Below, one piece after another: positions 54,381 to 64,000 of a DNA stretch of 64,000 bases. This DNA comes from Siphonodentalium dalli (Eukaryota; Mollusca; Scaphopoda; Gadilida; Siphonodentaliidae): assembly GCA_032622095.1 (NCBI GenBank), contig CP136063.1, positions 214,229,982-214,293,981 of the forward strand. The letters run 5' to 3'. Under the pieces are notes generated by a model. It saw only the letters and a list, made by a program, of their open reading frames with translations, was not told where the DNA came from and made no database searches. The position numbers and the translations under genes are program-made. Numbering within the stretch: the stretch's first letter is position 1; each line of letters starts with the position of its first letter.

Positions 54381-55105
54381 CCATTTCATCTAATTCTTTA
54401 CCTGAATTATTATTTTTCTGAATTTTGTTTTTTTGTTTTTTGTTTTTTGTTTTTTTTTTACCCTGAAATTTGATTTTAATCTCCTTGTTTTATATTTTGA
54501 TCTCTAGTGTAAGGTTGAAACAATTATTTGTTTTGATTTGTTATGGATCGCTTTTATGACTCCTTTTAAAAAGATGATCTTGTGGTAAATCTACCAAGTC
54601 TGATTTATGAGTTTTCATTCAAATTTCAAGTGCTGTCTGATAAATAGGTAGATCATGCCATGAACTTGTGATTTTCTTTGTTAATTATTCACATGTAAGA
54701 TGTTTATTTTATGTTGGTTCGGTTTTTTTTTACAAATAAATTTTAATATGAATTTTTTTTGTTAGTATTTACCAGAGACACATAAAAAACTGGTGTAAAC
54801 GAATTACCAGGATTACACTGCAACCTGTAATATTATAAAAACCTACAGTTCTTATAACATCATTGGTGCGGGTAAGTGATGTGAAGGTGGTTGGTGGATG
54901 TTGTGGTGGGGCGGGCGGGTATTATCACGTTGGTCTGTGATTGAGTGAACAAAATCTCTTGTCCAAGATAGAACCACGATAGAACCCAGGGAGATATTAT
55001 TTTGAAAATTATATTATACATATATTTATTATTGATAACATAAAAAATAACAATATAACATTATACAATTCAATCAACAGCGCTACCGATTTTTTTTTTT
55101 TTTTT
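54381..55105. other. No gene recognised; T-rich tracts
   Basis: TTTTTGTTTTTTG runs near 54425-54460 and AT-rich sequence. No splice-bounded exon recognised. Confidence 0.35.
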
Positions 55106-55109
55106 AAAT

Positions 55110-55534
55110 CTACCAGTCACAGTCAGACATTTCTTCTGATGAATATGCACTATCCATCAGATATCCATATTCGGCATCCAACTCCAGTTCACGGTCCCAA
55201 TCTTCGGGACGTTCGCAATAACAGTCTGTGCTTGACTCGGAATCAGACCACGACGATTGGGAACTGGTGGTCCAATAGTCCGCCTCCACGTCCCGATAAG
55301 AACTGTCTGAGGATGCTGACCACTGGTCAGAGTCTCTGTCATCAGGGCCATTGTCTTCATCTTGATTAATATCCAAAATGGGTACAGCCTCACCAGTATT
55401 GTTCTCATGTATATCCAATATGGGTACAGCCTCACCAGTATTGTTCTCATGTTCAGACTCGTGTTGATCACTTAGACATGGACACACCGAGGTTAGGCCT
55501 AAACATAAATATTTGAATATAGTTTCCAGCAGCA
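55110..55534 (-). CDS. Acidic repeat-containing protein or exon, function unknown
   Basis: From ATG at about 55534 the minus strand encodes MLLETIFKYLCLGL, TSVCPCLSDQHESE, then two perfect 14-residue repeats HENNTGEAVPILDI. An Asp/Glu/Ser-rich region (NQDEDNGPDDRDSDQWSASS, SSQSSWSDSESSTDC) follows, and the end is AYSSEEMSDCDW. The open frame extends upstream to 55631 but that part overlaps a 149-bp tandem repeat and is probably not coding. A TTTATGTTTAG acceptor just before GLTSVCPC would instead make this an internal or last exon. Codon use is even and the frame is free of stops. I recognise no family; low complexity precludes confident assignment. Confidence 0.5.
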
Positions 55535-55589
55535 TTTTTGTAGGTTGTCGATAGTATGACTTATATGTTATGAAAATATATATATTGTT

Positions 55590-56035
55590 TCGCGAATAAA
55601 TACCTAAAATCAACTGTGAACAGCTGCACATCTACAATTGGTATAAAACTATTTCTAAATATCGATTAATAAAATTAACAGAGTTTCATATGCGAGCGAT
55701 AACAAACATCGAACGTGTCTGAACACTCTGGCATTTTCGAGAATAAATGCCTAAAAAATCTAATGTGAACAGCTACACACATGCAATTGGTATAGAGCTA
55801 TTTCTAAACATCGATTAATAAAATTAGCAGAGTTTCATACGCGAGCGATAACAAACATCGAACGTGTCTGAACACTCGGGCATTTTCGAGAATAAATACC
55901 TAAAAAATCTAATGTGAACAGCTACACACATGCAATTGGTATAGAGCTATTTCTAAGCATCGATTAATAAAATTAGCAGAGTTTCATACGCGAGCGATAA
56001 CAAACATCAAACGAGTCGAAACACTCATAGCTGTC
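55590..56035. repeat. 149-bp tandem repeat, three copies, plus a fragment at 56480-56545
   Basis: Unit contains AATAAATACCTAAAA, GTGAACAGCT, CAATTGGTATA, CTATTTCTAAACATCGATTA, GCAGAGTTTCATACGCGAGC and GAACACTC. GAACACTC falls near 55721, 55870 and 56020. A partial unit follows at 56480-56545. Confidence 0.9.
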
Positions 56036-56045
56036 AAATGATACA

Positions 56046-56820
56046 ATAGCAGTCATTTGGTCAATTTATCCAAGGTGTCACTCTTTTTCGATCTATACAG
56101 TGTTACCCTATTGACGCGTGTGATTATGTGTGTGATCATAATTGAAAATTTGTTCCATAGAATATGTCAATTCATTCGGGGTGGTAATTTCGCATCACAC
56201 TCTTCGTCCGAGCGTGACTGCTTTCAAAATAGTACAACATCTCAATAATTCTTCCAATAATTCGCGCTAATGCACACGTGTCATATACTCAATAACTTCA
56301 TCAGGATAGAGAAGTAAAGAATAAACGCTCTTTATTATTTATGTAAGAGTAATGGCGTCAAATTATTTCAGGTATTGTGGAGACAATTATATGATGTAAT
56401 AGACGGGACTGCTTGACTGGTCCGGGTCGCTGTAATCTTGTTAATAGTCGGCCGTGATTATTTTCATACTGTTTGAATCTTTACACATATAATTGGTATA
56501 AAGCTATTTCTAAACATCGATTAATAAAATTAACAGAGTTTCATGAAAAATATTTAAAATTTGTTTGAACAAAAATAGTTGGCCAATAACAAAAGATATT
56601 AAAAAGATATTACACGCAACGCAAATAATTAAAAAACATTCGACATTTAATAGTCGGCCGAGATTATTTTCAATAAGAGACCGAAAACTCAAAGTTTCAT
56701 AAATTTTTGAGATTTTTAAAAACTTTTTTTCGAAAATTTTGGAGAAAAAAAAAATAGGTTTTGAATTTTTTTTTGTTTGAATATTTTAGTACAAACAATT
56801 TTACCGCCAAAAAATCTATT
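56046..56820. other. No gene recognised
   Basis: Contains ATAAACGCTCTTTATT (56331-56346), a duplicated TAATAGTCGGCCG(T/A)GATTATTTTCA (about 56441 and 56648), and A/T-rich tracts. Confidence 0.35.
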
Positions 56821-57115
56821 TTTAGATGTGGAGCGAACGAGACCCGCGTACTACTGTTATTGTTTAGAACAACTGGCGGCTCTCTAAATCAATCAGAGGA
56901 CAACTGGGCGGACCGAACTCATATTCGAACTTGACCTATATTTCGAGCTCATAAACTCACATACCAAATTTGGTTTTGATCTGTTAGCCCAAATAAAGTT
57001 CTCATCCGGAAACTTTCCGCTCGGACAGACGCATGGGTGTCCCGACAACTCCACAGACGGACGGACGGACACCGTCTATTTAATACTCTCCTAAAAAAAA
57101 TCGGGGGACAAAAAC
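56821..57115. repeat. Dispersed repeat ending in GACGGACGGACGGAC...ATCGGGGGACA
   Basis: Sequence such as CCAAATTTGGTTTTGATCTG, TCTCATCCGGAAACTTTCC, GTCCCGACAACTCCACAGAC, a GACGGACGGACGGACACC run and AATCGGGGGACAAAAAC. From general knowledge this resembles a common invertebrate interspersed repeat class. Possibly related to the CCCCCGAAAA-bounded repeat at 19152-19754. Confidence 0.5.
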
Positions 57116-58130
57116 AAAACTAAACTCGTTGGCAAACATATTTGCTTCACTGCGCCTAAACATTAACAACAGAAACGCATACTATTACATACAATTCACT
57201 TAAAAGTATCATAATATATAATTGTTATACAGTTCTAATAATAGTTCCAATTCCTGTATGCCAGTTTGTACTTACAATATAACAAAACAACTATAGCCCA
57301 GTGACATATGCTAAATTTATGAACCTTTGGTTGAAACTTCTTATGTTATACCTGTCAATTATTACAGAAACTATAGGAACTAGATATGTCAAATGTACGT
57401 GTGCGCGAAGAGAAATAATGTCCGTAAGAAACAACAATATGATATGTGCTCAGTAATTGTTTGCATGTCGTAACTTTGTGAAAAAGAGATGTTATATTTG
57501 TGAGCAGATAACAATATTTAGGTAATATGAACCCAATACAATATCTTGTTTTAGCCCAATAATGGTTTGAACACGACTTTGGCGTTAGATGTGGACATGT
57601 AACATCTACTCCGCCCATATGTAGAGAACCGGAGCCACCGCGAGTAAATTGCAAAGAATCGGAGTCCTCAACAGAGAACCGGAACCTTCACCAGAGTTTT
57701 ATTATAGCTTCTTTTCTAAAAAAAATGCGATTTATAGTTGATTTTTTTCTTGCATCCCCCAGTGGATGTCACGGGCGCCATATTTTAAAAGTTACAACGA
57801 ATTCTTATGAGTATTAGTATGTAAAAATGTTGTAGAAATGAAAAGTTTTCCTCACAACTGACAAATAACATTTGAAATTGTGACGATAAACTGACCGGAT
57901 TTTGGGACATATATTACTAACCGTCACGTGTGCGTCCATTCTCCTTCTGTTGTAATAATGCGAGGTAACATGTGGCAGAAAACTTGCCGTGAGTATGACG
58001 ATGTCACGAAAATGAGCAAAAATGCAAAGAATCGGAAACTTTGCTCGGTAGAGAATGTAAATATTGCTCGGTAGAGAACCAAATCGCCAGGAGTAGTTCC
58101 CCCACAGTGGTTCAGCCGCTACCATATAAA
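57116..58130. other. No gene recognised; AGAGAACCGGA repeats
   Basis: Four variants of (G)AGAGAACCGGA(G/A)CC or CTCGGTAGAGAA(C/T) occur between about 57610 and 58080. Open frames here show no family signature. Confidence 0.35.
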
Positions 58131-58134
58131 CTAC

Positions 58135-59996
58135 CTGGGGCCTGTTTCATGAAGCAAGGTCATAACATTATCTTAAGATGGACTTAATCTAAGATCTAAG
58201 GTGGATCTTATGATGTAACTTTTCCGTTTCAAGAACGCGTTTCACAAAACAAGATTAAGTCCTACTTAAGTAGTAAGTTAAGTTCCCGCTCATTTAGACT
58301 GGTTATCGACAATTTTCTACAGTCCGGAACAAAACAATGTGGGCTTGTGCAATCTTTATGTACGGCTTGAGAGGTTATCGAGAAAGAGCCGAGTCCGAGT
58401 TGACATTATTGTGTGACAGGGATGCTGGATAGCGGCTGGGGTGGGTGGGCGAATCAGCACATGTACCTTAGTGTCTATAGTCAGTGGCCTTATATTCGCA
58501 TATGGATCTTAGACTTGTATGAGTTCCACGATGTGAATTCGAACATGGGTACATGTTTTTCGATTCAAAGGGAAATGAAAAATATTTGTTAGAGTAACTT
58601 TTTTATTATTTTTATGCAGATGTTTTATGCGGTTGTCATACCATGGATATACATATAACTACGTTTTCATTAGCACACTCGTATTGAGGGGTGTCATCGT
58701 TACGGGTGTGTATATAATATATACAGTATGCTGTACAACGGTCATCCCACCCCTGCACAAAACAAACATGACAAAAATTTGGTCAGCCTTGAAAATCACG
58801 ACATATGGGCGTGGGCATAAACTCAATAAAAATAATATTCTCTATAGAAAATTGTCACCATTTCTAAAACATATTTTGATAAAGAGCGTTGTGTTACCTT
58901 TCCTATATGACATATCTGCTTTGTAAACAGCCGACGGAAATTTGGAAAGAGGAAAGAATCAATACATTAATTGATCTCATTTTACCCCATCTCCCCACAC
59001 ACATATGGAATAATATAGAGGAGATTGTGAGCTTTGAGCTAGGCCATAATTCTTATCAAAAGTTTAATTCGTGGGTAATACAATTTTATAACATATATTA
59101 TCTATAGGTCACATACACAGCTGATAATTGACTATATCCTACATTCGACGAGGCTCGGGGTGGCTAGTTGGTATCTGTGGGGGGGGGGTACATCGTGCAA
59201 TTTCCAACTGTACCCGCCCCTTAATTGAACCGGGCCAAACTTCCATGTTCTCGAAATGCCATGTCCACCCCACCCGTTGGATTTAAACTTTCCAATTGGT
59301 ATCTCAAAGATTCCAACAGTTCGAAATTTCTAACCTGACGCCCCTAAAGTCGGTGATTTTCGGTTGCTGCTGTTTGTCTAAAACAGCACATTCCTTTACT
59401 AGTTAGAAATTCAAACAATTGAAACCTATATATAGTGTACGATTAATGTTGTTGTCAGGCATGAAATTTCCAATTGCTAAACATTTTGACCAAAGTGTGT
59501 GTGTGTGTGGTGGGGGGGGGGGGGGGGTAGACAACACACAAACCCCATTCGCCACGTCCCTGATGATAAGCCTGTACTCTGAATTGTTTTTACCAAACTA
59601 ACCCTATGGTTATACGGTTGGGGTTGCCCTCTCCAAACTTTGGTTTTGGAAAGTTTGAGGTACCAGTTGTAATGTTTAAACACAAAGAGATTTTGGTGTT
59701 GTTTAAGGGGGCGTAGTTGGACATTTCGAGGCGATCACCCCCTCTCACTCTGTAGCCACGACCCTGTATACCAGACGACGAATTGCCCACCCAGACAATG
59801 TACAGATATCTCGTACGTGGGTCTTAACTTTAAGATTATCTTATGACACCTCACAGCAGTCTTAAAGTTAAGACCGAAGTTAAGACCATCTTAAGTTAAG
59901 ACCTTGTTCGTGAAACGCACTTATGACTGAAGTTTGAACTTATGACCATCTTAAGTCCCAACTATGTCATAAGTTGCTTTCATGAAACAGGGCCCT
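58135..59996. mobile_element. ~1.86-kb TIR element with GGGCCTGTTTCATGAA termini
   Basis: Left end GGGGCCTGTTTCATGAAGCAA (58137) matches the inverse of TTGCTTTCATGAAACAGGGCCC (to about 59996). Both subterminal zones are rich in CTTAAGT, CTTAAGA and TAAGTTAAG motifs in opposing orientation. A plus-strand frame in the middle (58889-59107, with ERINTLIDLILPHLPTHIW) might be a transposon-gene remnant but matches nothing I know. G-runs at 59179 and about 59512-59527. Confidence 0.72.
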
Positions 59997-60028
59997 GGTT
60001 TATAAAATAGTCTTGCTTGGCGAATAGC

Positions 60029-62128
60029 ACCCCAGATGTCTTAAAAGGACACTAAAACTTATTTTATCTAAATAATTGATTATATCCTAAAATGGTTGCA
60101 ATCTGGGTCGTCAAATTAAAAAAAAAAACAAACAAAAACAGCCATATACTGAAATGGAGTGTCATTTCGTAGATGCTGTTGAAATCAGACGTCTCAAAGA
60201 AGCAAAATGAGCAATAAAGAGCGTTCCTTATCACATTAGAAAATTTGTAGGAAAATTGCGGGTAAAAGCGTCTTTGACCCTCAGGTGACGTGAGGGTGGG
60301 GGGAGCTAAAAAATATATGATCAATAAAGAGCGTTTCTTATCAGTTCAGAAGATATGTGGGAAAAAATTGCAAAAAAGTAAAGTAATGCATGGTTAATGT
60401 CATGGGATAGGTGCTGTGGGCATCAAATGATTTAAAGATGCGCTAATAATCAGCAATAAAGAGCATTTATTATCCACTTAAAAGATAGATGTAACTTTAT
60501 CCGGAGTTATATTGCAGCTGCTGTTTATCCCAGATACTGCATTATTTAAAAGACTTGCTAATAACGCATTCTTAACATGAGCAATGACAGGTACCCAGCT
60601 AGTTCCGTATAATACTCCATTTATGTTTTGTTCAAGGATGTATATAAAAACAAGGTTGTGCATCAAAAATTGCTCTGGTCAAGTTTTTTTTTGCTCATAA
60701 GAGTGAATCTGTTTTACCAAGAATCTATATATTTATTTATATATTTTAAAAATAATGGATGAACTAAAAAAGAACTCTGGTAGAAAACAAATCTGACAAT
60801 GCCTACTTTTGAACTCAAATGAGATATTGTTGTGAATGTCCATATAACCAAAATGAAGGGAATTTGTTGGAAGTTTGTTCATGTTATCGTGCCAAAGGTC
60901 ATAAAATTACAAAACCGACAAACTAAGGGCCGTAATTAAGGTAAAATAAATCTTCAAAGTCAATTGATATATTCATGTGAACGGTCCGCATAACAAAAAT
61001 CCTGGTCTTTCACTGGGTCTTTACTTTATTTATCTATTTTAGAGATGTTTATTTGTTCAAACATATGTATATATATAAAAAAATAAAAAATTGTGGGCTT
61101 TGCAATACTAATTGGAGTGCATGAACTAATGGTTGTATCGTTTATATGCTGTTGTGGACTACACAAGACTCTATAAATAATTCCAAGAACATACATGTAC
61201 ATGTTCAAAATATTGTTTTATAGCTTTAACCAATAATAAAAAAGACGGAAGCACCCTTCAGACATGATATCAGTCTTCAACCCAGAGAACTTTGCGGGCA
61301 TGGATTAGTATCCCTCGTCACAACTGGGCGGAGCCACTCTCCCGTATCAAAATAAGCAGAACGTCAACGTCCCTGCACATGACGTCGTGACGTCAGCAGT
61401 GAAGATGTTAAATCGTCTGAGGTCAACGGCACCTACCCGAAGTCATGAGCGCAAAGCCACTTATCCCATGTTACATCGGTACATAAATGTTCCCACATAG
61501 TCTGAGTGGACAATAAATGCGATTTATTGAATATTTAGTCCCCCCCCTTTACTATGTGGTCGAAGGCGCGTACCCCATGACATTCCCCTGGTGACTTATG
61601 TCTACCAATGTTCCAATATACCTTCTAAGCTGATTAGGGACGCTCTTTATATGATTAATTATGTATTAATGCTAATTTAAGACGTATGCAGTCAACATCA
61701 TTCATCCCGCGTGGCACTTATAGACTGAATATAGCCATGCTACCATTGTTTTCAACAACCCGATCGGTCGATAGACGGCAGAGTACCGATGGACCAATTT
61801 CATATTGAGCTACAACGTCATTGACGTACGCCACACACGCAATCTTACAGAAATAAATATTGAAATTACTATTTAATATTGAATAAAGACCAAACGGGTG
61901 TCCGAAAAGAAAACAACATTTTACCACAAAAGTCGACGACTTTTTACTGCATAACTTGTTAACTTGTCTTTTACTACACAACTCGTTGATTTCTACTACA
62001 GAACTCGTGACCTCAAATTATTACATTTGAATTTACTGCAGAACTTATGAGCTACCACAAAACTCGGCGATTGTTACTACATAACTCGCGAGCTACCACA
62101 CAATTCGTCAGTTGCTATAAAATTCGGC
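60029..62128. repeat. Dispersed ~2-kb repeat, copy 2 (partner 38112-40016)
   Basis: Fuller copy. It includes the extra block around 60412-60492, with a third AATAAAGAGC motif, and the block 61332-61498 with AACGTCAACGTCCC and GACGTCGTGACGTCA. Other landmarks: GGTTGCAATCTGGGTCGTC, TTTATCCCAGATACT, GCAATACTAAT, GGGCGGAGCC, GGTCGAAGGCGCGTACCCCA and the AACTCG minisatellite (about 61930-62120). No open frame of note. Confidence 0.88.
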
Positions 62129-62460
62129 GTAACAGATATGTATGTTGTGTCATATTTGTAATAACATGTATGGAAGGTCAGGCTTGGAACATTTGTAGCA
62201 ATTAGAGGGACGTACACAAAGATACACGAAATGAACAGAAACGAGTAAATGATATTCATACACCATAACATTTATGTGAGCTAGCGGCGAAATATTCGTC
62301 CATGTGAACGGAGAAAGAATTGATGTTGAGGAACATCCGCATGGGAATCGTGCAAGGCGTAATCAGTCAATATAAAATTCTATGTTGCATCCACGGAGGG
62401 CGGCAACTCATATTTAGACACCCTATATATGCACAGATTCCACGGGGATTTCAAATCACT

Positions 62461-62930
62461 TTAACCCTTTCAGTGCCAGGACGATTTTTGTATCAACCCA
62501 TATACCCTGTGCCAATGCATTCTCTTATATATGCGAGTCGACAATAGGTCGCCTCGCATATATAAGAGATTGCATTGGCCTAACAATTTTTCATCATTTG
62601 TTATTATTTTATACAACTTTTTACAATTTTAATAATTGTTTTCTTATATTCTTTAACAGACTTATTTTGTACGTTTAGTGTCAGGGAATGTTACGTTTTT
62701 CATGGGCATCAAAATTATTACTATGAATACTTGATGATAGTTTTGAGTTATAACATGCCACTAAGGTTTTAACCAGTTTGTTTTTAAATTCGCTATATAG
62801 CATACTTAAGCATACCCAAAACAAATTCAACCCCCAAAAAAAATTCGAAAATAAAAAAAACATTATTTTTTATTTTTTAGGGCCTATTTTACAGACCGTA
62901 AATTAGGGCCGATGGCGCTGAAAGGGTTAA
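62461..62930. mobile_element. piggyBac-like MITE with TTAA flanks and single hairpin, longer form
   Basis: TTAA at 62461-62464 and 62927-62930; termini CCCTTTCAGTGCCAGG and the inverse of CCCTTTCAGCGCCATCGG. The left part and the GCCAATGCATTCTC hairpin (62511-62579) match the element at 10431-10673. An extra ~230 bp of A/T-rich DNA precedes the right end. Confidence 0.86.
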
Positions 62931-64000
62931 TATAATTACCAATGTTGTACTCCCTAATCGAACTGTATGTTTTGTCCACACCATCAGTACACTTAATATT
63001 AAAATGAGAGCAGTTAGATTCCTTCAGTTTGTGAGAGACTTCACATATTATTTAGGGCTCTCAAACACAGTGAATCAATTATAAATTATGTTTTTCCTAC
63101 TAGTACTGCTTTTTTTCAACAACTCCATCTCAACTTTATAACAATCTGGTTGAAGCAATTTCAATAATTATTCAAATATTTGACGAGCGGGATTGCTTAT
63201 ATATGTGTAAGGCACGTCGCATTTTATTCATCACGGCAATACTACGCTTATTATGTTGCTGTTGTTATGTTTTCTACATGTTTTGGACATGCAAGATTTC
63301 GTAACGATTTTGCCAATATATATGTATATATATTTTTGTATGTATGTATATATATATTGTATTATTGGAGGTAACCGCATAGGTCTGGTCAATTGTAGAA
63401 TAAGTGTATGAAATACTAACACATTTTTATTTTTTAAAAAGAAGAAATTCTCCTCTGATGGAGGTGACTGCTGACGTGAAGAATGGAATAGTTTGAAAAT
63501 TAAGAAAAGTATCCGTTCATTGTTGAATATTTATTACATGTAAATACATCAAGCTATACCGGCTTCGGCACATCTTGCCTTTTAAATAGCTTTGAGTCAC
63601 ATATATACATGTATATAACTCATTTGCTTATCGGTAACTCGATCTCGCTCTTCGTCCGTTCATCAAATAGTTCCTGACACGTAGGCGTTTTTTTTTCATT
63701 TTGACATATCTTGGCACCCACCACATGTTTTTGTTTTCAATTTTGTCCCGGTGTATGTTCATAGATCCACCTCAATTTTCGAATATTTGTGACAAATGTA
63801 TACACCATAGCATAACACTTCAATGTATGACATATGTTTCTGTTATTGATAATGTGCACTGCTTTATTATACAGTTGGAGACATGCTGAATGAAGTGGGT
63901 TTTTTTCTTTATGCATGCTTTGGGTTTTTATGTTTTATGTGTTTCAATTTTATTAACTTTAAAGGCCCACCTTTCTTTTCATATATGGCAGATTTTGGTG
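62931..64000. other. No gene recognised to the end of the window
   Basis: AT-rich, with TATATATGTATATATAT tracts near 63317-63358 and AAAGGCCCACCTTTC near 63961, perhaps another AAAGGTCCAC-type repeat end. No exon supported. Confidence 0.4.

Noticed and set aside
57355-58125. 99- and 103-codon minus-strand ORFs
   Set aside because: They cross degenerate AGAGAACCGGA repeats, have no splice sites in phase and resemble no family.

Overview
This is eukaryotic nuclear DNA from an animal, most likely a marine invertebrate. Evidence is non-LTR retrotransposon remains, many MITEs and foldback elements, a complex satellite, and host exons bounded by GT-AG splice sites that encode metazoan extracellular modules (C-type lectin, CUB-like, PAN/apple, a mucin-like membrane protein). 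A lophotrochozoan such as a mollusc or annelid is my guess from the style of the repeats, not something proven here. Nothing looks bacterial. The longest open frames are retrotransposon remnants; host genes appear only as short scattered exons.

Layout. 1-3.4 kb: a jockey/CR1-like non-LTR retrotransposon cut by the window edge and inactivated by two in-frame stops. 3.4-11 kb: MITEs and a duplicated AT-rich block, with minus-strand exons of a C-type lectin-like gene between them. 11.5-16.1 kb: a foldback hairpin, a palindromic MITE and, nested in its right terminus, a 2,575-bp element. That element has 285-bp terminal inverted repeats, a 6-bp target duplication and two overlapping minus-strand genes, one a viral-packaging-type ATPase. 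17-25 kb: small duplications, a hairpin, a second degenerate copy of the retrotransposon and poorly interpretable AT-rich DNA.

25.7-37.0 kb: an 11.25-kb near-identical satellite built from a 451-bp inverted-repeat unit (A) and a ~900-bp unit (B) in the order A-B-A-BBB-A-BBB-A-BBB-A, the whole flanked by CCAATAGG. 37-47.5 kb: MITEs, one of two copies of a ~2-kb repeat (partner at 60-62 kb), a truncated retrotransposon with a GAT/GAC microsatellite, a 2.47-kb TIR element filled with GC-rich minisatellite, a PAN-domain first exon, and tandem repeats.

48.9-52.9 kb: the best host gene, a plus-strand type I membrane protein (Ser/Thr-rich stalk, one transmembrane helix, short tyrosine-containing tail) with phase-consistent exons, followed by tandemly duplicated exon-like blocks on the minus strand. 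53-56 kb: 119-bp and 149-bp tandem repeats around an acidic repeat-containing minus-strand ORF. 56-64 kb: further repeats and MITEs, including a third TTAA-flanked hairpin MITE.

The standout is the mini-element at 13.1-15.7 kb: long TIRs, a packaging-type ATPase, a second gene overlapping it by 8 nt, and no visible polymerase, integrase or capsid gene. It looks like a non-autonomous relative of Polinton/adintovirus-type elements. Second is the composite A/B satellite, whose outer boundaries behave like those of a single transposon insertion.
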